A stretch of DNA of 64,000 nt from Schistocephalus solidus (GCA_017591395.1 WEDG01008835.1:58072-122071); one strand, 5' to 3'. Shown: positions 1-12,012, counted from the first letter of the stretch. Numbers and translations are program-made. Notes: generated by a model not told the origin, from the letters alone.

Positions 1-45
1 TTATGAATCTAATATTCCCGATGTAAATCGGCAAAATAACGCACC

Positions 46-395
46 CGTGGCAAGGTGGGTTAGAGCTTTTGACTTCTGATCAACAGATTGCGGGTTCGAG
101 CCTCGGGTGGGGCACCACCTGGGGTTGGGTATGCTCGGATGATGACGGCTAAAGAGTCAGAAATGGTTATTCCAGTCTCCCTCGTCTTTGTCGGCATTGT
201 TTATCTGCCTTTACTCCTTTTAGCCACTGTACGGCTGCGGGCGGGACTCGAGAGTGAGCCACAAGACATAGCAGGACGAGTGAGTTCCGTTAGCGATTGG
301 TGCCTATTCATATATGAATAGTAACCGTTCTGTCCTCCCTCAGCTCTCATTACTCTCCCACCAATTGTCTGCCTGTCCTGTCGCGGCAACCGATC
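46..395 (+). repeat. tRNA-Arg-derived SINE, full-length-like copy
   Basis: The head resembles a tRNA: an anticodon-arm-like GACTTCTGATC is followed by a box B (GGTTCGAGCC at 93-102). Better-kept copies elsewhere read GGACTTCTAACC, whose TCT anticodon points to tRNA-Arg(UCU). The body shares with the other copies a 'ccagaaatgg..attccagtctccctcgtctttgtcggc' type segment, a later 'cggctgc(t)ggcggg..actcgagagtgag' segment, and an end near the 'gatcgcaaccgacagg' type motif (here 'gcggcaaccgatcca'). It would be moved in trans by a LINE; it encodes no protein. Confidence 0.75.
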
Positions 396-892
396 CAGTT
401 CCACTACCTTTGCCTTCTCCTCTGGTCATTTCGTCTGACGACGGGTTGGTGTTATCAAACCGAAAAATAACGAGTACAACTCGACATTCTGAAGAGCGTT
501 TTCGAATCTCCCAGTCCATTTCATGGCCCTGATATGGTTTCACAAAATGTTTTCGATCAGGCTCGTTGCGAAGCCATCACTGAGAAACTAATTTAAGCGT
601 CAAGAACAAAGGAAAGCTATTAAAGGTCTGTGAGTGAGAACGAAAATAAGAAGAAAAACTTCAACAAGAGGAATAATAACAAAATGAATCAAGTTAAGTG
701 ACTGAATGCTGAAAAGAGCTTTATTCGCCTGACGTTTTGGGTTCATGCCTGAAAACATCGTCACAGAAAGCGTCAGATACAGGTAATTCATACACAGTAT
801 TGATACGATGCAGTCGCTCCCCCCCTTTCCTAATCAAGGATGATCACTCTCTGGCGCGATAATGGCTTGAGTCGTGAGTTGTTGGATTGTTG
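396..892. other. No gene seen
   Basis: This stretch has only short open frames with no coding-like composition. I recognise no repeat in it. Confidence 0.5.
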
Positions 893-1092
893 GCCGAGTC
901 CATTGGCTGACTTCATTGGCTGAGTCCATTGTTGGCTGACTCCATTGGCTAATTCCATTGGCTGACTCCATTGACTGACTCCATTGGCTGACTCCAATGG
1001 CTGACTTCATTGGCTGACTTCATTGGCTGACTCCATTGGCTGACTCCATTGGCTGAGTCCATTGTTGGCTGACTCCATTGTTGGCCGAGTCG
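893..1092. repeat. Minisatellite, 13-bp unit CCATTGGCTGACT
   Basis: About a dozen head-to-tail copies of CCATTGGCTGACT occur here. Some carry an extra GTT (16-bp variant, CCATTGTTGGCTGACT) and some change CTGACT to CTGAGT. Flanking copies of 'gccgagtcgtgagttgttggattg' at 882-900 and 1084-1107 bracket the array. The unit is degenerate at its edges, as expected for a replication-slippage array. Confidence 0.85.
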
Positions 1093-1542
1093 TGAGTTGT
1101 TGGATTGACATCACCTATATTGTACGTTGGCGTGAGGATTTCTCGGCCATCTGGCTCACCAGCATTGGCATTGGAAAATGTGTTAGCCTGCACGTTCCCC
1201 AAACTACCCGTATCTCATGCTATCTCTGACGATTGCTTCGCACATAAATCCGAAATGTCAAGCAAATAAAGTTTCTTGTTTCATCGAAGGAATCTACTGC
1301 TTCTCAACTTCTTCCTAGAACTCACATGTTCGCTCGTATCAGCCACCTACCCCCTAAATAGGCACCCCCTACACTCCTCTAATAAAAGAAAACGCTGAGG
1401 TAAACATTACTCACAATTAGTTGAACGGTCAAGGACATCGAAGCAAATAAGCGCAATGTAAAAAGCACTGAGGTATATAAGAAGTGTAAACAGTCAAAAT
1501 AGGCTCTGTGCTGTCAAAATACGCAAACAAGCCCAAAGTATG
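1093..1542. other. 3' flank of the coiled-coil gene; nothing else recognised
   Basis: This lies downstream of the minus-strand terminal exon that stops at 1,543. I do not see a clean minus-strand AATAAA close to the stop. Confidence 0.4.
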
Positions 1543-1890
1543 TTAAGGCAAAAGGTGGAAACGAAGAGCTTTCTGATTGCGCTGCATGTCCATTTTATTC
1601 AGTAAACGTCCTACCTGTTCAGTGGTGTTCGTGGCTAATCGCTTGGCTTCAGTCCGGAGATCCTGCAAGAGACAGTGGTGTAAAATGGTGTGACTTCAGC
1701 GCACAACAGAAACCCCACCAGCGGGGGCGCGCTAGCTCACCATTATTTGAGCTCGAAGTTGACTAATCGTCTGCGCCTGTGCGTCTGCCAAATCGCGATA
1801 CTCATCACACCGAGGACAAACATCGAAATACTTCTGTTGACACTGCAATTCGCTCTCAACGCTTGATGATATCGCAGGACTTGAAAACGC
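1543..1890 (-). CDS. Last two exons of an unidentified coiled-coil protein (partial gene)
   Basis: Two minus-strand exons fit together. The first is 1,741-1,890: acceptor TTCTAG before it, donor ATG|GTGAGC after it, 50 codons, phase 0 at both ends. The second is 1,543-1,662: acceptor TCTTGCAG, 39 codons and a TAA stop. The first encodes a Ser-rich start, then VESELQCQQKYFDVCPRCDE, followed by heptad-like AQAQTISQLRAQIM. The second continues as DLRTEAKRLATNTTEQVGRL and ends in RFHLLP. The pattern is a C-terminal coiled coil with a CPRC pair that could bind metal or form disulphides. I do not recognise the family. Upstream exons should lie at higher coordinates; one candidate is at 4,397-4,586 but its phase does not match directly. 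The splice sites and unbroken frame over 89 codons are the support; no similarity search was possible. Confidence 0.55.
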
Positions 1891-3174
1891 CTAGAACAGT
1901 AAAAAAACATGGGTACGGTGTGCATTCCAAATGAGAGCGTGGTAGCCAAGGTCACGTGTAAGAGGGGAACGGTGGTATTCGATAGTTTTACTGGTGGTTA
2001 GGCACAGGACAAAGTGCATAAAATGGACAAAGTAACACAAAAATAATGCTAAACAGGCATGCCTAGGGCGTCTTGTTTGAGTCAACTGAAAAGTGAGCCT
2101 AAGAGGAAAAAGAGGTGGGTATTTAGGACGGCAAATTTGATTTTTTTGTCACCAAAAATATCGACAGTCAAATAATAAAGGATCAGGTAAGACTTAAGGA
2201 CAGAAAAGATAATTTTTGTTGCCAAGGGATACATCGGAAATCAAATAAATTAGAATAAGATGGGTACTTAGCATGCAAAAGGGACTAGCGCCGACCAACA
2301 CATAGGCAGCAAAATAACCCAACCAAATTAAGTAAAACTAATAAGAAAGCAAGAATACTCAAATGATAATTAGAGAGAGAAGTAGAGAACATAAGGAACG
2401 CACAGGACAAGGACGTCTTTGTGACTGCACACCGGTAAACCACCAAAAAAAACCAGGTAGGCAGGTAAAATTAAGTAAATTTAGAAGGAGGGTAGCAATT
2501 GTGCAGTCTTCAGGTCAGTTTATCGAACATTTCGACACACAATAGGCAAGTGACATGCAGAAATCAAGCTTTTTCAAAAACAGTACACCATGACCAAACT
2601 TAAAGTCATTAATTAGGCAAAAAGAAATAGACACGATTCTTGCATCTTATTCTACTTGATGGTGACTTCAAAAGCGCTCTTGAATGCATTATCGCCTGTC
2701 CCTTGTACCTTTTCGTGTTAGCGTGTAAGAGGTGAAGCATACAGCAATCGGCATACTGAAGAACAAATCCTTGTGCCCCTCTTCCTTCTGTATCTGTGGA
2801 TTTTTGTTAACTTCACAAGCAGGATGGATTCGACAAAGGCGTCTATCCAAATCCTATAGTCTGGAGGAGGAGGGTTAGTATGTGTCAATCAAATTGTATG
2901 GTGGCTATTATGCGGGAGTGCGTTCGACACAGCGATTTAGAAGGGTTGTTCATGATGCCTACCTCGCGATTGCTTAGTGTGTCGTCTTACTTATTGTTCA
3001 TCTGGCACGTGGCACGGTCCTTTACCCCCCGCCCCTCCGGGCATTGAGAAACCACTATCAAAGGCGGCTGCGCCAGTCGAATCTCCCGCTCTGATAAAGG
3101 CGGAAACTCAAAACTGTTGCGAAAATGGCGGGATTCTATCGTCCTATTCATAAACATCTTACTAGCGGACCAGT
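1891..3174. other. Probable intron/intergenic AT-rich DNA, no gene seen
   Basis: If the coiled-coil gene extends upstream, this is intron. Open frames are short and of random composition. Confidence 0.4.
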
Positions 3175-4262
3175 TAATACAGTAGATTTCCTCTAATTCC
3201 TCTGCAAATGTGTTTTCGATTCAAACAAATTACATAAGTAAGGTTGTCCTATTAATTATTCAGCAGCCTAATTCCAAGATATTTCCTTCACGGTAGGATG
3301 CCGGCTTCCGAAAGAGCTTCACTCTGAACGACCGCAAAAAGTATACTCGACAAAAAATGGCTACTTACTTGGTTTGCAATTTTCTCATTGATTTTCGATG
3401 CTCTTAGTGATTGAAATATATTTGATAGAAAACACAAACATAAATATTATTCCTTGTACTCGTTTTATCTAAAATTACGTCGTCTTCTATTTTTCTACTT
3501 GATGAAAGGGAAGCTTTTGGGTTTTAAAAAGTTTCTAAATTGCTGAATAATTTTGAACCCTATCGGTTGTTAAATTCGAATAAACGGTTTCCAAACTACA
3601 TGCCATATACATTCTGTGTAAGGAAAAATTACATATTTGTCTACGTTATGAAATAAGAGGTCAAACAGTTCTCATAAAATGTTGAAGTGGATTCGGATAC
3701 TGTTGTATAGATTGTAGGCAACATTAATAAATTGACGGATACGATGTATTCTATGAGGTAAATTTCAAGGTCCTGAAATCCCCTTAATTTAGAAACTTTT
3801 CAAAACCGAAAGAAACACTTTTTTATAAGTAGAAAAATAAAAGCGGACGTAATTTTCTATTAAACGAGTACAAGAAATAATTTATTTCTGAAAAAATAGA
3901 TTTAAATTACAAGGGAAATGAAACTGCGAGGTGTTAACACCCCTTTTCCAAGCGCCTCGCCATTTAGGCGGCGTGCAAACAACCAATATTAACGATAAGA
4001 AGTTTGTAAACCCTGTTAACACCGCGCAGTTTCATTTCCCTTGTACTTGTACTGGCCCGATGATGAATTACCGAACAAGAAAATTGGATACTACTTAAGT
4101 AGCAATTTTTGTACAGTTATTTTTGCGGTCGGTTCAAAAGAAACTCCTTCAGAAGCCGGCATCCCACTGTCGGATAATCTATACGACAACTCTACTTAGG
4201 TAGTTTATTTGAATCGAAAACACCCCTCAGAATTTCATTCGACACTTTATGAGATAGGGTAT
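3175..4262. repeat. Long-inverted-repeat (foldback) element, copy 1
   Basis: The left arm (about 3,175-3,590) and right arm (about 3,740-4,262) are imperfect reverse complements. For example GATGCCGGCTTCCGAA at about 3,299 pairs with the complement of the segment around 4,155, and CTTGTACTCGTTT at about 3,455 pairs with AAACGAGTACAAG at about 3,862. The right end reads AGAATTTC then a variable stretch and ACATTTTATGAGA-like DNA, which is shared by three other copies in the window. There is no transposase frame inside. I infer a non-autonomous DNA element. Confidence 0.7.
3908..4045. mobile_element. 138-bp MITE with perfect ~21-bp terminal inverted repeats
   Basis: The left end starts TACAAGGGAAATGAAACTGC and the right end is its exact reverse complement for 21 bases. 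Inner GGTGTTAACA motifs also mirror each other. It sits inside the right arm of the foldback element at 3,175-4,262, interrupting the arm pairing, so it inserted later. I see no convincing target duplication. Confidence 0.75.
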
Positions 4263-4396
4263 CTACGGCAGTTTTTAAAATATGCAGATTTACAGACCAA
4301 CATGAGGATAAGTACTAAGTGGAACTGGTACTTGAAACCGCGAGTACCTAGACATATATACCTTCCTCTTAAGTAGTATTCGTGTACCGGCGATAC

Positions 4397-4586
4397 CTAT
4401 ACAGGATCTCGGCGCGTGGCTGTGACTGAGTATAGTTGCGTGGGCCTCCAAAGCTGGCCCCGACGCTAGATGTGGGTGAGGTAGCCTCAGCTGCACAAAG
4501 TGCCATTAGGGCCACTGGTGGCCAAAAAAGGCTGGCAGAATGTCCCGAAAATTTTCCAGAACAACCGTGAGTTTTCTCATTTGCGG
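4397..4586 (-). CDS. Candidate internal exon, unidentified protein
   Basis: A minus-strand frame is bounded by a good acceptor (CTGCCTGCAG|CC) and an acceptable donor (TATAG|GTATCG), 190 bases. It encodes about 63 residues, including SGKFSGHSASLFWPPVALM and TSPTSSVGASFGGPRNYTQS. Without splicing the frame runs on to a stop at 4,369. It could be an upstream exon of the coiled-coil gene ending at 1,543, but its end phase (2) does not fit the next exon (phase 0), so at least one other exon would be needed. A chance frame is possible. Confidence 0.25.
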
Positions 4587-4759
4587 CTGCAGGCAGCAAA
4601 CGGGCGAGTTCCAGGCGAAGAAATGCATGAGGAAAAGGGATACTAATTAAACAGCAGTCTGATAATTCAAGGATGCATTGGACTTCATCGTCACGGATGA
4701 CAGTAATCACAGTCAGAAAGACAGGTATATGGTAGGGGGGATATTTGCTGATCACCAAT

Positions 4760-7429
4760 CAGTCCCACGGGTCTGCAACTGACTGGGAAGTGCATTTATA
4801 TCTAGGAGTATCTCTCATAAAACAAGAATTATTTTCTGTAGGCAAGTGGATTGGCAGTGCTGCCCTCTCGAGCTAGATACTTTTACTTGCTATTATTTAT
4901 GCTCAGTTGTCCAAATGGAGTTCATGAGACACCATTGCAACGGACCGTCACTGTTTCAATATACTCCCCTCCCGCAGGTTCGCGATGAAGGCTTATAATG
5001 CAACCTGTTTCAATGAAGGCCTTCAATGCAGGTTTGTCCAGGTGTGACTGTTTCACTATACTCCCCCCCGCAGGTTCGCGATGCTCTCGGCGATTTTACG
5101 GTGACAAACTTCAAGGAGCAAGGCGTCCGTAACCGTTTGTTTTTTCGACATCAAAAAGGGATAATTAAACTTTGATGTTGTTCCTCAAAACATCACAGGA
5201 ACTAACAATGCAATCTACAAGAGCTAAAGCGATCGCGTGTGGCGCTCGGTGGACTGGCCAATCCCTTATGACGCGCCCAACCACGGCAGTTAAAAACTAA
5301 CCATATATTTCAAAAAAACGGCATGACAACGGTTTTGCATTCCCTTTCCTCGTCCAATCTAACCCCGTAGACGTCTTTGCCAAAGAATGAATAAAAACCT
5401 TAAGGGAGACCGTGTTTAGAACGTAGAAGAGGTTGGGAATAAATTGCTAAAGGAGGCACATGAGAGCACTAGATCAGAAGAATATAAAAATGTTTCGAAC
5501 AGTGGAAATCCCGATTCGACAAACGCCTATCGTAAAATGGACAGTACTTTAAAGAGGATTGATGTTTTAAAGATGTTCTTTTGGGTACCCCCCTATATTT
5601 TGCAAACAGCTCTTGCATTAAGATGCCAAAACGCGTGGATTACAATGAGTCAATAAAAAAGATGCGTTGTAAAAATTTCAAGATGCACCAGCAATAGGAA
5701 AATCAAATCGTCTAGAGTGCACGCACGTTCTAAAGCAAAGTATACAATGTCATTGAGGATGCATATATAATCTTCAGGAAACTTCATAGTTTGACGAATG
5801 GTAAATGCGAACTCGAGCATTTACTTAATCTCAGAAGCCTATGGCGGGCGAAATAGATGTCCCACAGCACTTTGGTGAACAAGATTCTGAATAGGGGACG
5901 CATAATCGAACGATTTCACTGCTCTTGCGCCACTATGAAAATCATGAAGTTAAATTAAACCAAATGTAGGAATTTTGAGTTCGGCAACAACGAAGCTTGC
6001 TTTAAAATTCAACAGAATAAGCTGGAACTGACGGCGTTTCTCTTCAAGTGCCTGTGATCCAAAGTGAGTTCTTCACGCTAATCATAGAAGTAGAAAGCTG
6101 TGATTGGATGCCGGATGAGCCAATCAACAAAGTACAAACAACTTAGCCACAGTTAAAATAAAAATAGAAACCAACGGGAACTTCCTCCACAGTACCACAT
6201 TATTCCCGCCAATATGTAATACTAGAAGGTGTGTGAGGCATCACAAATTTTAAGAGCAGCAGCAGCAGATAATAGAGTTCAAGCGTGACATTGTCAGAAT
6301 GCACACTGCAGTGAAGACGTGAAATTCCAAAAAGTTGCTGGGGTACTCTCTCGCATCCACAGTATCCTTAAGACAGGTGTCATTCGTATTCTAGTCTTAT
6401 GCTTAGAGAGAAAAGATTGACATCGAACTCCACTGCAAAATGGAACTTGACTGGTTCTGTAGCCATAAACCTCAGAATTTTAACAGACACTGGGTGCTCA
6501 TTTTACCGAAACATTGAAGATGGCTTCAGTTAAGCACTTGTGGGTATGAAGGCATAAACGGTCCGGAAAACGTGTTATCTGCTTTCAGGTATATACCCTG
6601 AATTTTCTTTACAAAAAGACTAATGAGGTTTTCCATGCTTCGAAACTGCATTAGGCTGGCCTAGGAGAACAAAGACGAGAGCATCGGGACCAAATATCAC
6701 GTCCGTCAATTGTTGCACGAAGGACCACACGTTGTCACTAGGCAGTTGAAAAACTTGATTACATTTTTTTCTGAATAAACTTGATTTAACCTTTGTACAC
6801 CACTTCCATTTTTTCCTATCTCACCTTACGCTGGCACTCAGTGTTAAAGCAAAAAACCTTCTTAGGTAGATACAAACCGAGAACTCTCCTCGGTAAAAGT
6901 GTAAAAGGGATGAGAACACACGGATGCAGTATTGTGTCTGGCCTATTTTAACTTTGTTCAGTATAAGCACAAATACTAACACGCCCAGAGTTCAGATGCA
7001 TATAGATGGCCTCTGTCAGAGGCTGTACACTTTCGAAACTCAATGGACCAGCAAGCGCCCACTCATGATTGCAACTAGGTACTCAGTGACCGATCGCATG
7101 CAATGCGAATCAATATTTTAACATGAGTTTTAGACTTGAAATGATAACTTAAGCAAAAATGTAACACTTACTGTCTTGTTCCTACGGATTCAAATAAATT
7201 TTATAAAAGACCCTTAGCGAAATATTATTTACTATCAAAGGATAACAATATAGAATACTATGCAAGTAATTTACACTACTTAAATATTTATTTGTTATCA
7301 ATTGAGGCTGTTTTAAAAGCCGGCCTCCAGGCGCGTCTGAAATATCTTAAGATTATGCTTCAAGATAATAAATATATCAGTTTCACGTAAGTACTCACGC
7401 ATATTTAAAACATATTTCAAAAATTTCCT
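4760..7429. other. No gene recognised; small local duplication
   Basis: A roughly 35-bp motif is duplicated 100 bp apart at about 4,950-4,987 and 5,049-5,082 (TGTTTCA.TATACTCCCC then CGCAGGTTCGCGATG). Open frames such as 5,444-5,656 (70 codons) do not look like known proteins. A further AT-rich foldback-like fragment starts near 7,183. Confidence 0.35.
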
Positions 7430-8262
7430 TCACATTGCATCCTATCCGTGGCTGATTGTCAAGAAAGCAGATTTACTGTGTTCATCAAAATTCAAAAATG
7501 TATCTTCGATTAGAAAAAAGTACTCAAGTAAGGTTTTATTATCAATCATCATGCAGCAAAATCCTCATGTGTGAAGATCCTGCCTTGTGAAAGAGGTTAT
7601 TTTCGACCGCCGGCAAGTACTACTTACTTACTTACTACTTAATTATTATGAATGTTTCTCGGTGACATTTTCGATGTCCTTATAAATTCAAATAAATTAT
7701 ATGAAAAATTGTTTTGTACGCATTTTGTTGACAATTACGTCTTAATCAAATTTTATATTTGAAGAATACGCATGTTTTGCGGTTAACAAAGTTTGCAAGT
7801 ATGACATTTTTAGAATCGTAAAATGTGCATTCATATTGTATCGTAACAGTCAATTTACCAATGTTGTTTACAAAGTATACAATACAGTACAAATCAAGTA
7901 GAAAAATTCAAAAATATTGTCTAGCGTGTGCTCTATAGCGTAAAGAAACTGTGCTTTTCCGAAAAAGGCATGTATACAGTACAGGTCAAGTTCAAAATAA
8001 TTCGGCAGCGGCCAGTTCTTTAAAACCAAAAGATGCGCTTGGTTGAAGCATTACATTTGAAGACGTAATTTGCTAACACATGAGTACAAAAAAGTACACC
8101 TTTGTACGTGTTCTTTATAAAATATATCGAAAAATCAATAACGCAAATTCCCACAACATAAGTAGCCATCTTTTATTAAATAAAATTTTTGTAGTCGCCC
8201 GAAAAAAGCTATTTAGAAAACATTTCAGAATTTCAAGTGACATTTTATGAGAGCACATCTAT
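7430..8262. repeat. Foldback element, copy 2
   Basis: The left part (AAAAAAGTACTCAAGTAAGG near 7,512, then an ATCATGCAGCAAAATCCTC motif) matches the left arm of the copy at 41.4 kb. The right end (AGAATTTC, TGACATTTTATGAGAGCACA near 8,230-8,256) matches the right ends of the other copies. It is more diverged internally than copies 1 and 3. Confidence 0.5.
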
Positions 8263-8719
8263 CTTACCCGTCATGTGGGTTAAGGTCGTTTGCCGATCTT
8301 CTTAAGGGACATGCTCAACCCTTTGCAATTTGAAATTTAATCACAGTCGTGACACAAACGCAGCTCTAACAAAAATACAAGCGGGGTTTGGGGTATTCAG
8401 TTATTTGTGGCTTATTAGGCGCCGTCAGCAGGTCATACGCATGGCCGGATTTAAATAACTGCAGACTTGAAGTCCAATGCATCGTTTATGGAGCAGTTAG
8501 TCGAGAGTTCAACAAATGAAGCACGCGTTTGTAATTTTGCAGCCGCAAATGGGAATATCAAGATCAGCGGAGAATTACTTACCCATTAGGTTACTGAGCT
8601 TGATAATCCAGTAATATTAACGAGTACGCTAGATGGAAAAGTCGGCTACCAAACGCCATGTAACGAACTTGATGCAGTCTTTTGTGGTCAACGGGGAAAT
8701 TTAACTACGTCTGAATAAG
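8263..8719. other. No gene seen
   Basis: Spacer DNA between two foldback elements with no recognisable coding or RNA feature. Confidence 0.4.
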
Positions 8720-9700
8720 TGGATATAAGGCATTGCATTTCTATTCCTTTATACAGGTAAATGTCCTTTATGGAAACCGTCATGGAATGTTATTTATTGC
8801 ACTCATTTAGTGGTAACCTACGTTTTTATTAAATTTTATACTTGATGAAAACGTACCTTGCAGTTTTCTGAAATGTTTTTCGATTCCTAAATAATTTCGA
8901 ATCTGACCAGCTGTTGCACCTGCTTTAATGGTTTCCAAACGACAGGCTGTATATTTTCCGTTAAGGAAATATTACGTCTTCTTCAAAATGTATGCTAGCA
9001 AAGTGCACAGTTTTGGTTTAAAAAGCTTAAAATTATGAGATTTATAGGACGTGAAGTAGCGTAGCTGTAAAGCTAACAACTTCCTAACCAATTACAAAAA
9101 TTTACCGGCTTTAAACGACAGCTTCTTTATAGTGGAAAGTATACAGCCTAGGGTTGGAAAATCTGAACGCAGGTGTAACAGCCGGTTCAATTCAAAATTA
9201 CTCAGAAATCCAGAAAGCTTTTATAACGGTACTTTGAAACAAAATCAGTACAAATAATAATTACGCTAACGTTTTTTAGCAAAATATATTTAAATTCTGA
9301 CTACAGGTGTAACAGGGGTTCTATTGAAAATAAGTCAGGAAGTTTGAACGTTTTTTAACCGAAGAATACCATTTGCTCAATCATTAAATCGGAAAAAGAC
9401 ATTATTAGTCTCTAAACAGATAGAAGAAAGAATATTTTCATGCAGACCTTCTAGAGGACATATTTGGATCAATAAGGACGTCGAAAGACAAGTATAAAAA
9501 TTACTACTACTTTAGTAGGCGTTTTTTGAGAGTTTAATTTTCACAGGCGGCTAGCAAGAAGCTCCAATCAAATGCCGGCATTCTGCCATGACAGTAATGT
9601 CTTGGGATTATGCTACAGGATACCTACTAAAAACGTCTACCTATGCAATCTTTAATAAGGGAAAAAATTAAGTGAATATTTCATGAGAGAGCACACCAAC
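8720..9700. repeat. Foldback element, copy 3
   Basis: The arms mirror each other about a centre near 9,080. The left arm around 8,900-8,965 carries GACCAGCTGTTGCACCTGC and GGCTGTATATTTTCC. The right arm around 9,135-9,200 carries their reverse complements (GGAAAGTATACAGCC, GCAGGTGTAACAGCCGGTTC). The same internal segment occurs in copy 1 near 3,560-3,620. The right end (CATGAGAGAGCACACC) matches copies 2 and 4. There is no coding capacity. Confidence 0.65.
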
Positions 9701-10319
9701 TGTAGATAGTAGTGAGAAGATGAGGCTATGTATCCCAAATGACTATGTGGACATTACACAGATTTCCATAGAAGCAAACTCATTTAATCGGAATCCTCCC
9801 ATCAAAATACAACTGAATTTCAGGGGGTTATACACCGGTATGAGGCATCGGTTAGTGGACATATCGGTTTTAGTGACACGTAAAAAATTCCTAGGCACAC
9901 GTGGAGAGTACGGTAGTCAAGCACAACAGGTTGGCGGGCAATAACCAACCGTCTAAAAGTCACTTTAACAGTTACTTCGCAGTTTCCGTGCAAGCCGCAG
10001 GACCAGATTCCGAAGTGATTTCGTTCGGTAACAAATTAAGTATGGCCACCTCCAATATCCCTGCTGTTTTTCGTACGAATTTCTGCACAGAGGCCTGGTC
10101 GCTATGCTTCTACCGGAGCTCCAAGTCACAACAGAACGAGCACGTCCCGTAACTTGACCGGTGAGCGCCAATCAGAAGAGGTAGGCGCAATTGCCTGACC
10201 TCTCGGATTCCTGCTCCAAACCCTCTTCAGAGAAATTATCACAACCGATGGGAAAAAGGGTTCGTGGCGCATTGCTAGACAGTCGGACTAAATAACTAAA
10301 GATCAAGGGCTTGCACACG
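9701..10319. other. No supported gene
   Basis: Two overlapping plus-strand frames (9,720-9,944 starting with ATG, and 9,901-10,152) have no recognisable motif and no matching splice sites. They are not called as genes. Confidence 0.35.
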
Positions 10320-10545
10320 ACAGCTAACAAGCCAGAAATGGTCATTCTAGTCTCCCCTGTCTCTAAATGTTACTAGCCAACATGCAAGCGCCTGCGATTG
10401 CTCTAGATTCAGCCGGAAGGCATAGCGGGACGAGTAGATTCAGTGATCAGATGGATGGGTGCCCCTCTACTACTGTTATCATACTCGATCGCAACTGATG
10501 GTACGATGAGCCCAGGGTTCAATGGTTGATCGTGGGACTTAGAAA
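10320..10545 (+). repeat. SINE body plus start of a second SINE head
   Basis: The segment from AAGCCAGAAATGGTCATTC to GATCGCAACTGATGG matches the SINE body. It is followed directly by ATGAGCCCAGGGTTCAATGG, which is the tRNA-like head of the next unit. This is the same junction as in the dimers at 13.1 and 28.8 kb. Confidence 0.6.
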
Positions 10546-11431
10546 TGCTCAATGTTGAAAGATATCGGATTTGAATTCAAACTTTTTCTTGGTCAACTGA
10601 TGACTCAAATAGACCAGGAATAGCAATCACGATCTTTCTTGTCTTTGCGGGTACTCTGTTATGTATATGTCTATGGTGGGTGTGGTCGGCGCATCTGAAC
10701 TTTGGTTTCGTTATGAAAGGATTAATTATGTGCTACGCAGTATGCAGCATAATCACAATATAGTTCAGAAAGATTGCATGGAGTTGTAAGGTACACCAAA
10801 ATAGCGGTAGAAATACTAGCTGAAAGCTCAGACAGGTGGTTTGCCGATGTTCTGACGCCACATGGAACAACTGCGAGGGGATCGGCTAATAGCCGCTTTC
10901 AGTCTACGCCTATAAAGCTTCATATAAACCAATGCAACGATGTTGTTCTTAAGAAATTTAATACCAAACATTTCGAATCTGAAGTATCTACATGAAAGCA
11001 CACGCGGAATATAGTGGGGGGGGATGGCGAGTCTTACCCCTTGCAGGTGTGACATTCAGAGGCAGAATACCGCCGAAACACGCGTCTGGGCTTTTAGCTG
11101 GTATCCCTGCTGAGAGTATGGTTCCGCATGCAACCCTTAAACATACTACTGGCTGTCTGATGGCAGTTTAGTGAATATTGCGTGGTTATCACGCTGTGGA
11201 TGGCGGGTTGCGGTTTGCGCGTATAGACCGTCATATTAAATGATTTACTCCAAATTAGCACTTAAGTTCTGGGGAAAGTAAAAAGCAGCAACACTATTTT
11301 GGACACTGCAGGATGTAAGCCTTTTGAATTCCCGCCTAAAAAGGAACTTTTTTGGTGGTAGAAATTTTGGCAGGACATGGAAGCAGGCACCGTTCCCCGC
11401 CCACCGCACATTATAGATTTTTCGAGGCGGC
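10546..11431. other. No gene recognised
   Basis: Several 60-75 codon frames occur on both strands with no coding signature. Confidence 0.35.
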
Positions 11432-11522
11432 ATCGGTGGGATTCGAACCCAAGTCAGTAAGGATAAGGCTTCAGTGCAGCCGGCACTCTAGCCTATGATC
11501 TATGAGGCCCCACCCGGAGCCA
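11432..11522 (-). repeat. tRNA-like sequence, probable head of a second SINE type
   Basis: On the minus strand the sequence runs GGGGCCTCATAGATCATAGG (box A-like) to GGGTTCGAATCCCACC (a good box B), about 60 bases apart. It is not a foldable standard tRNA: the acceptor arms do not pair cleanly and the spacing is long. I read it as a pol III head of a SINE different from the tRNA-Arg type. Confidence 0.4.
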
Positions 11523-12012
11523 TGAGTTTAATAAGAGTTGGGACAAGTTACCAGTACAGGCAACTACAATGTATCCATTCGAATCCCCCTGAGGCCACCG
11601 AGTTATTCACAAGGGAGGCAAACGAATTATTCAAATCAGCCAAAATTCCCTACCAATTCTTCTTAATTAATCCTTTGAATTCCAAGACGAAATTCAGAAT
11701 TCAGATGGCATTCTTTTTGCAATCCTTTTGAAGAAAATAACGTCTTCTTGAATAACAAGCCCTTTTTGGTTTCGAAGAAGATTTTTTGTTTGGACCTCAC
11801 CTGTGGTTGCTTTTGTGTTTCAAGCTAGGGGCTGGGCACTTTTCACTTGAGGAAAAGCATACATTTGCTCAAATAAAAAGTTCTAACAACAGCCTACTTG
11901 ATCGAATAAAAACTTATTACGTCCATAGTAAAGTTTACTGAATGAGACTTAATTATCAATTCAGCCTGTTTTCTAAAAATGGGTGCTTTATAAATTTCGG
12001 GTAAGGATAACT

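Noticed and set aside
893..1092. CRISPR-like array
   Set aside because: The repeats are only 13 bp with no spacers; this is a minisatellite in a eukaryotic sequence.
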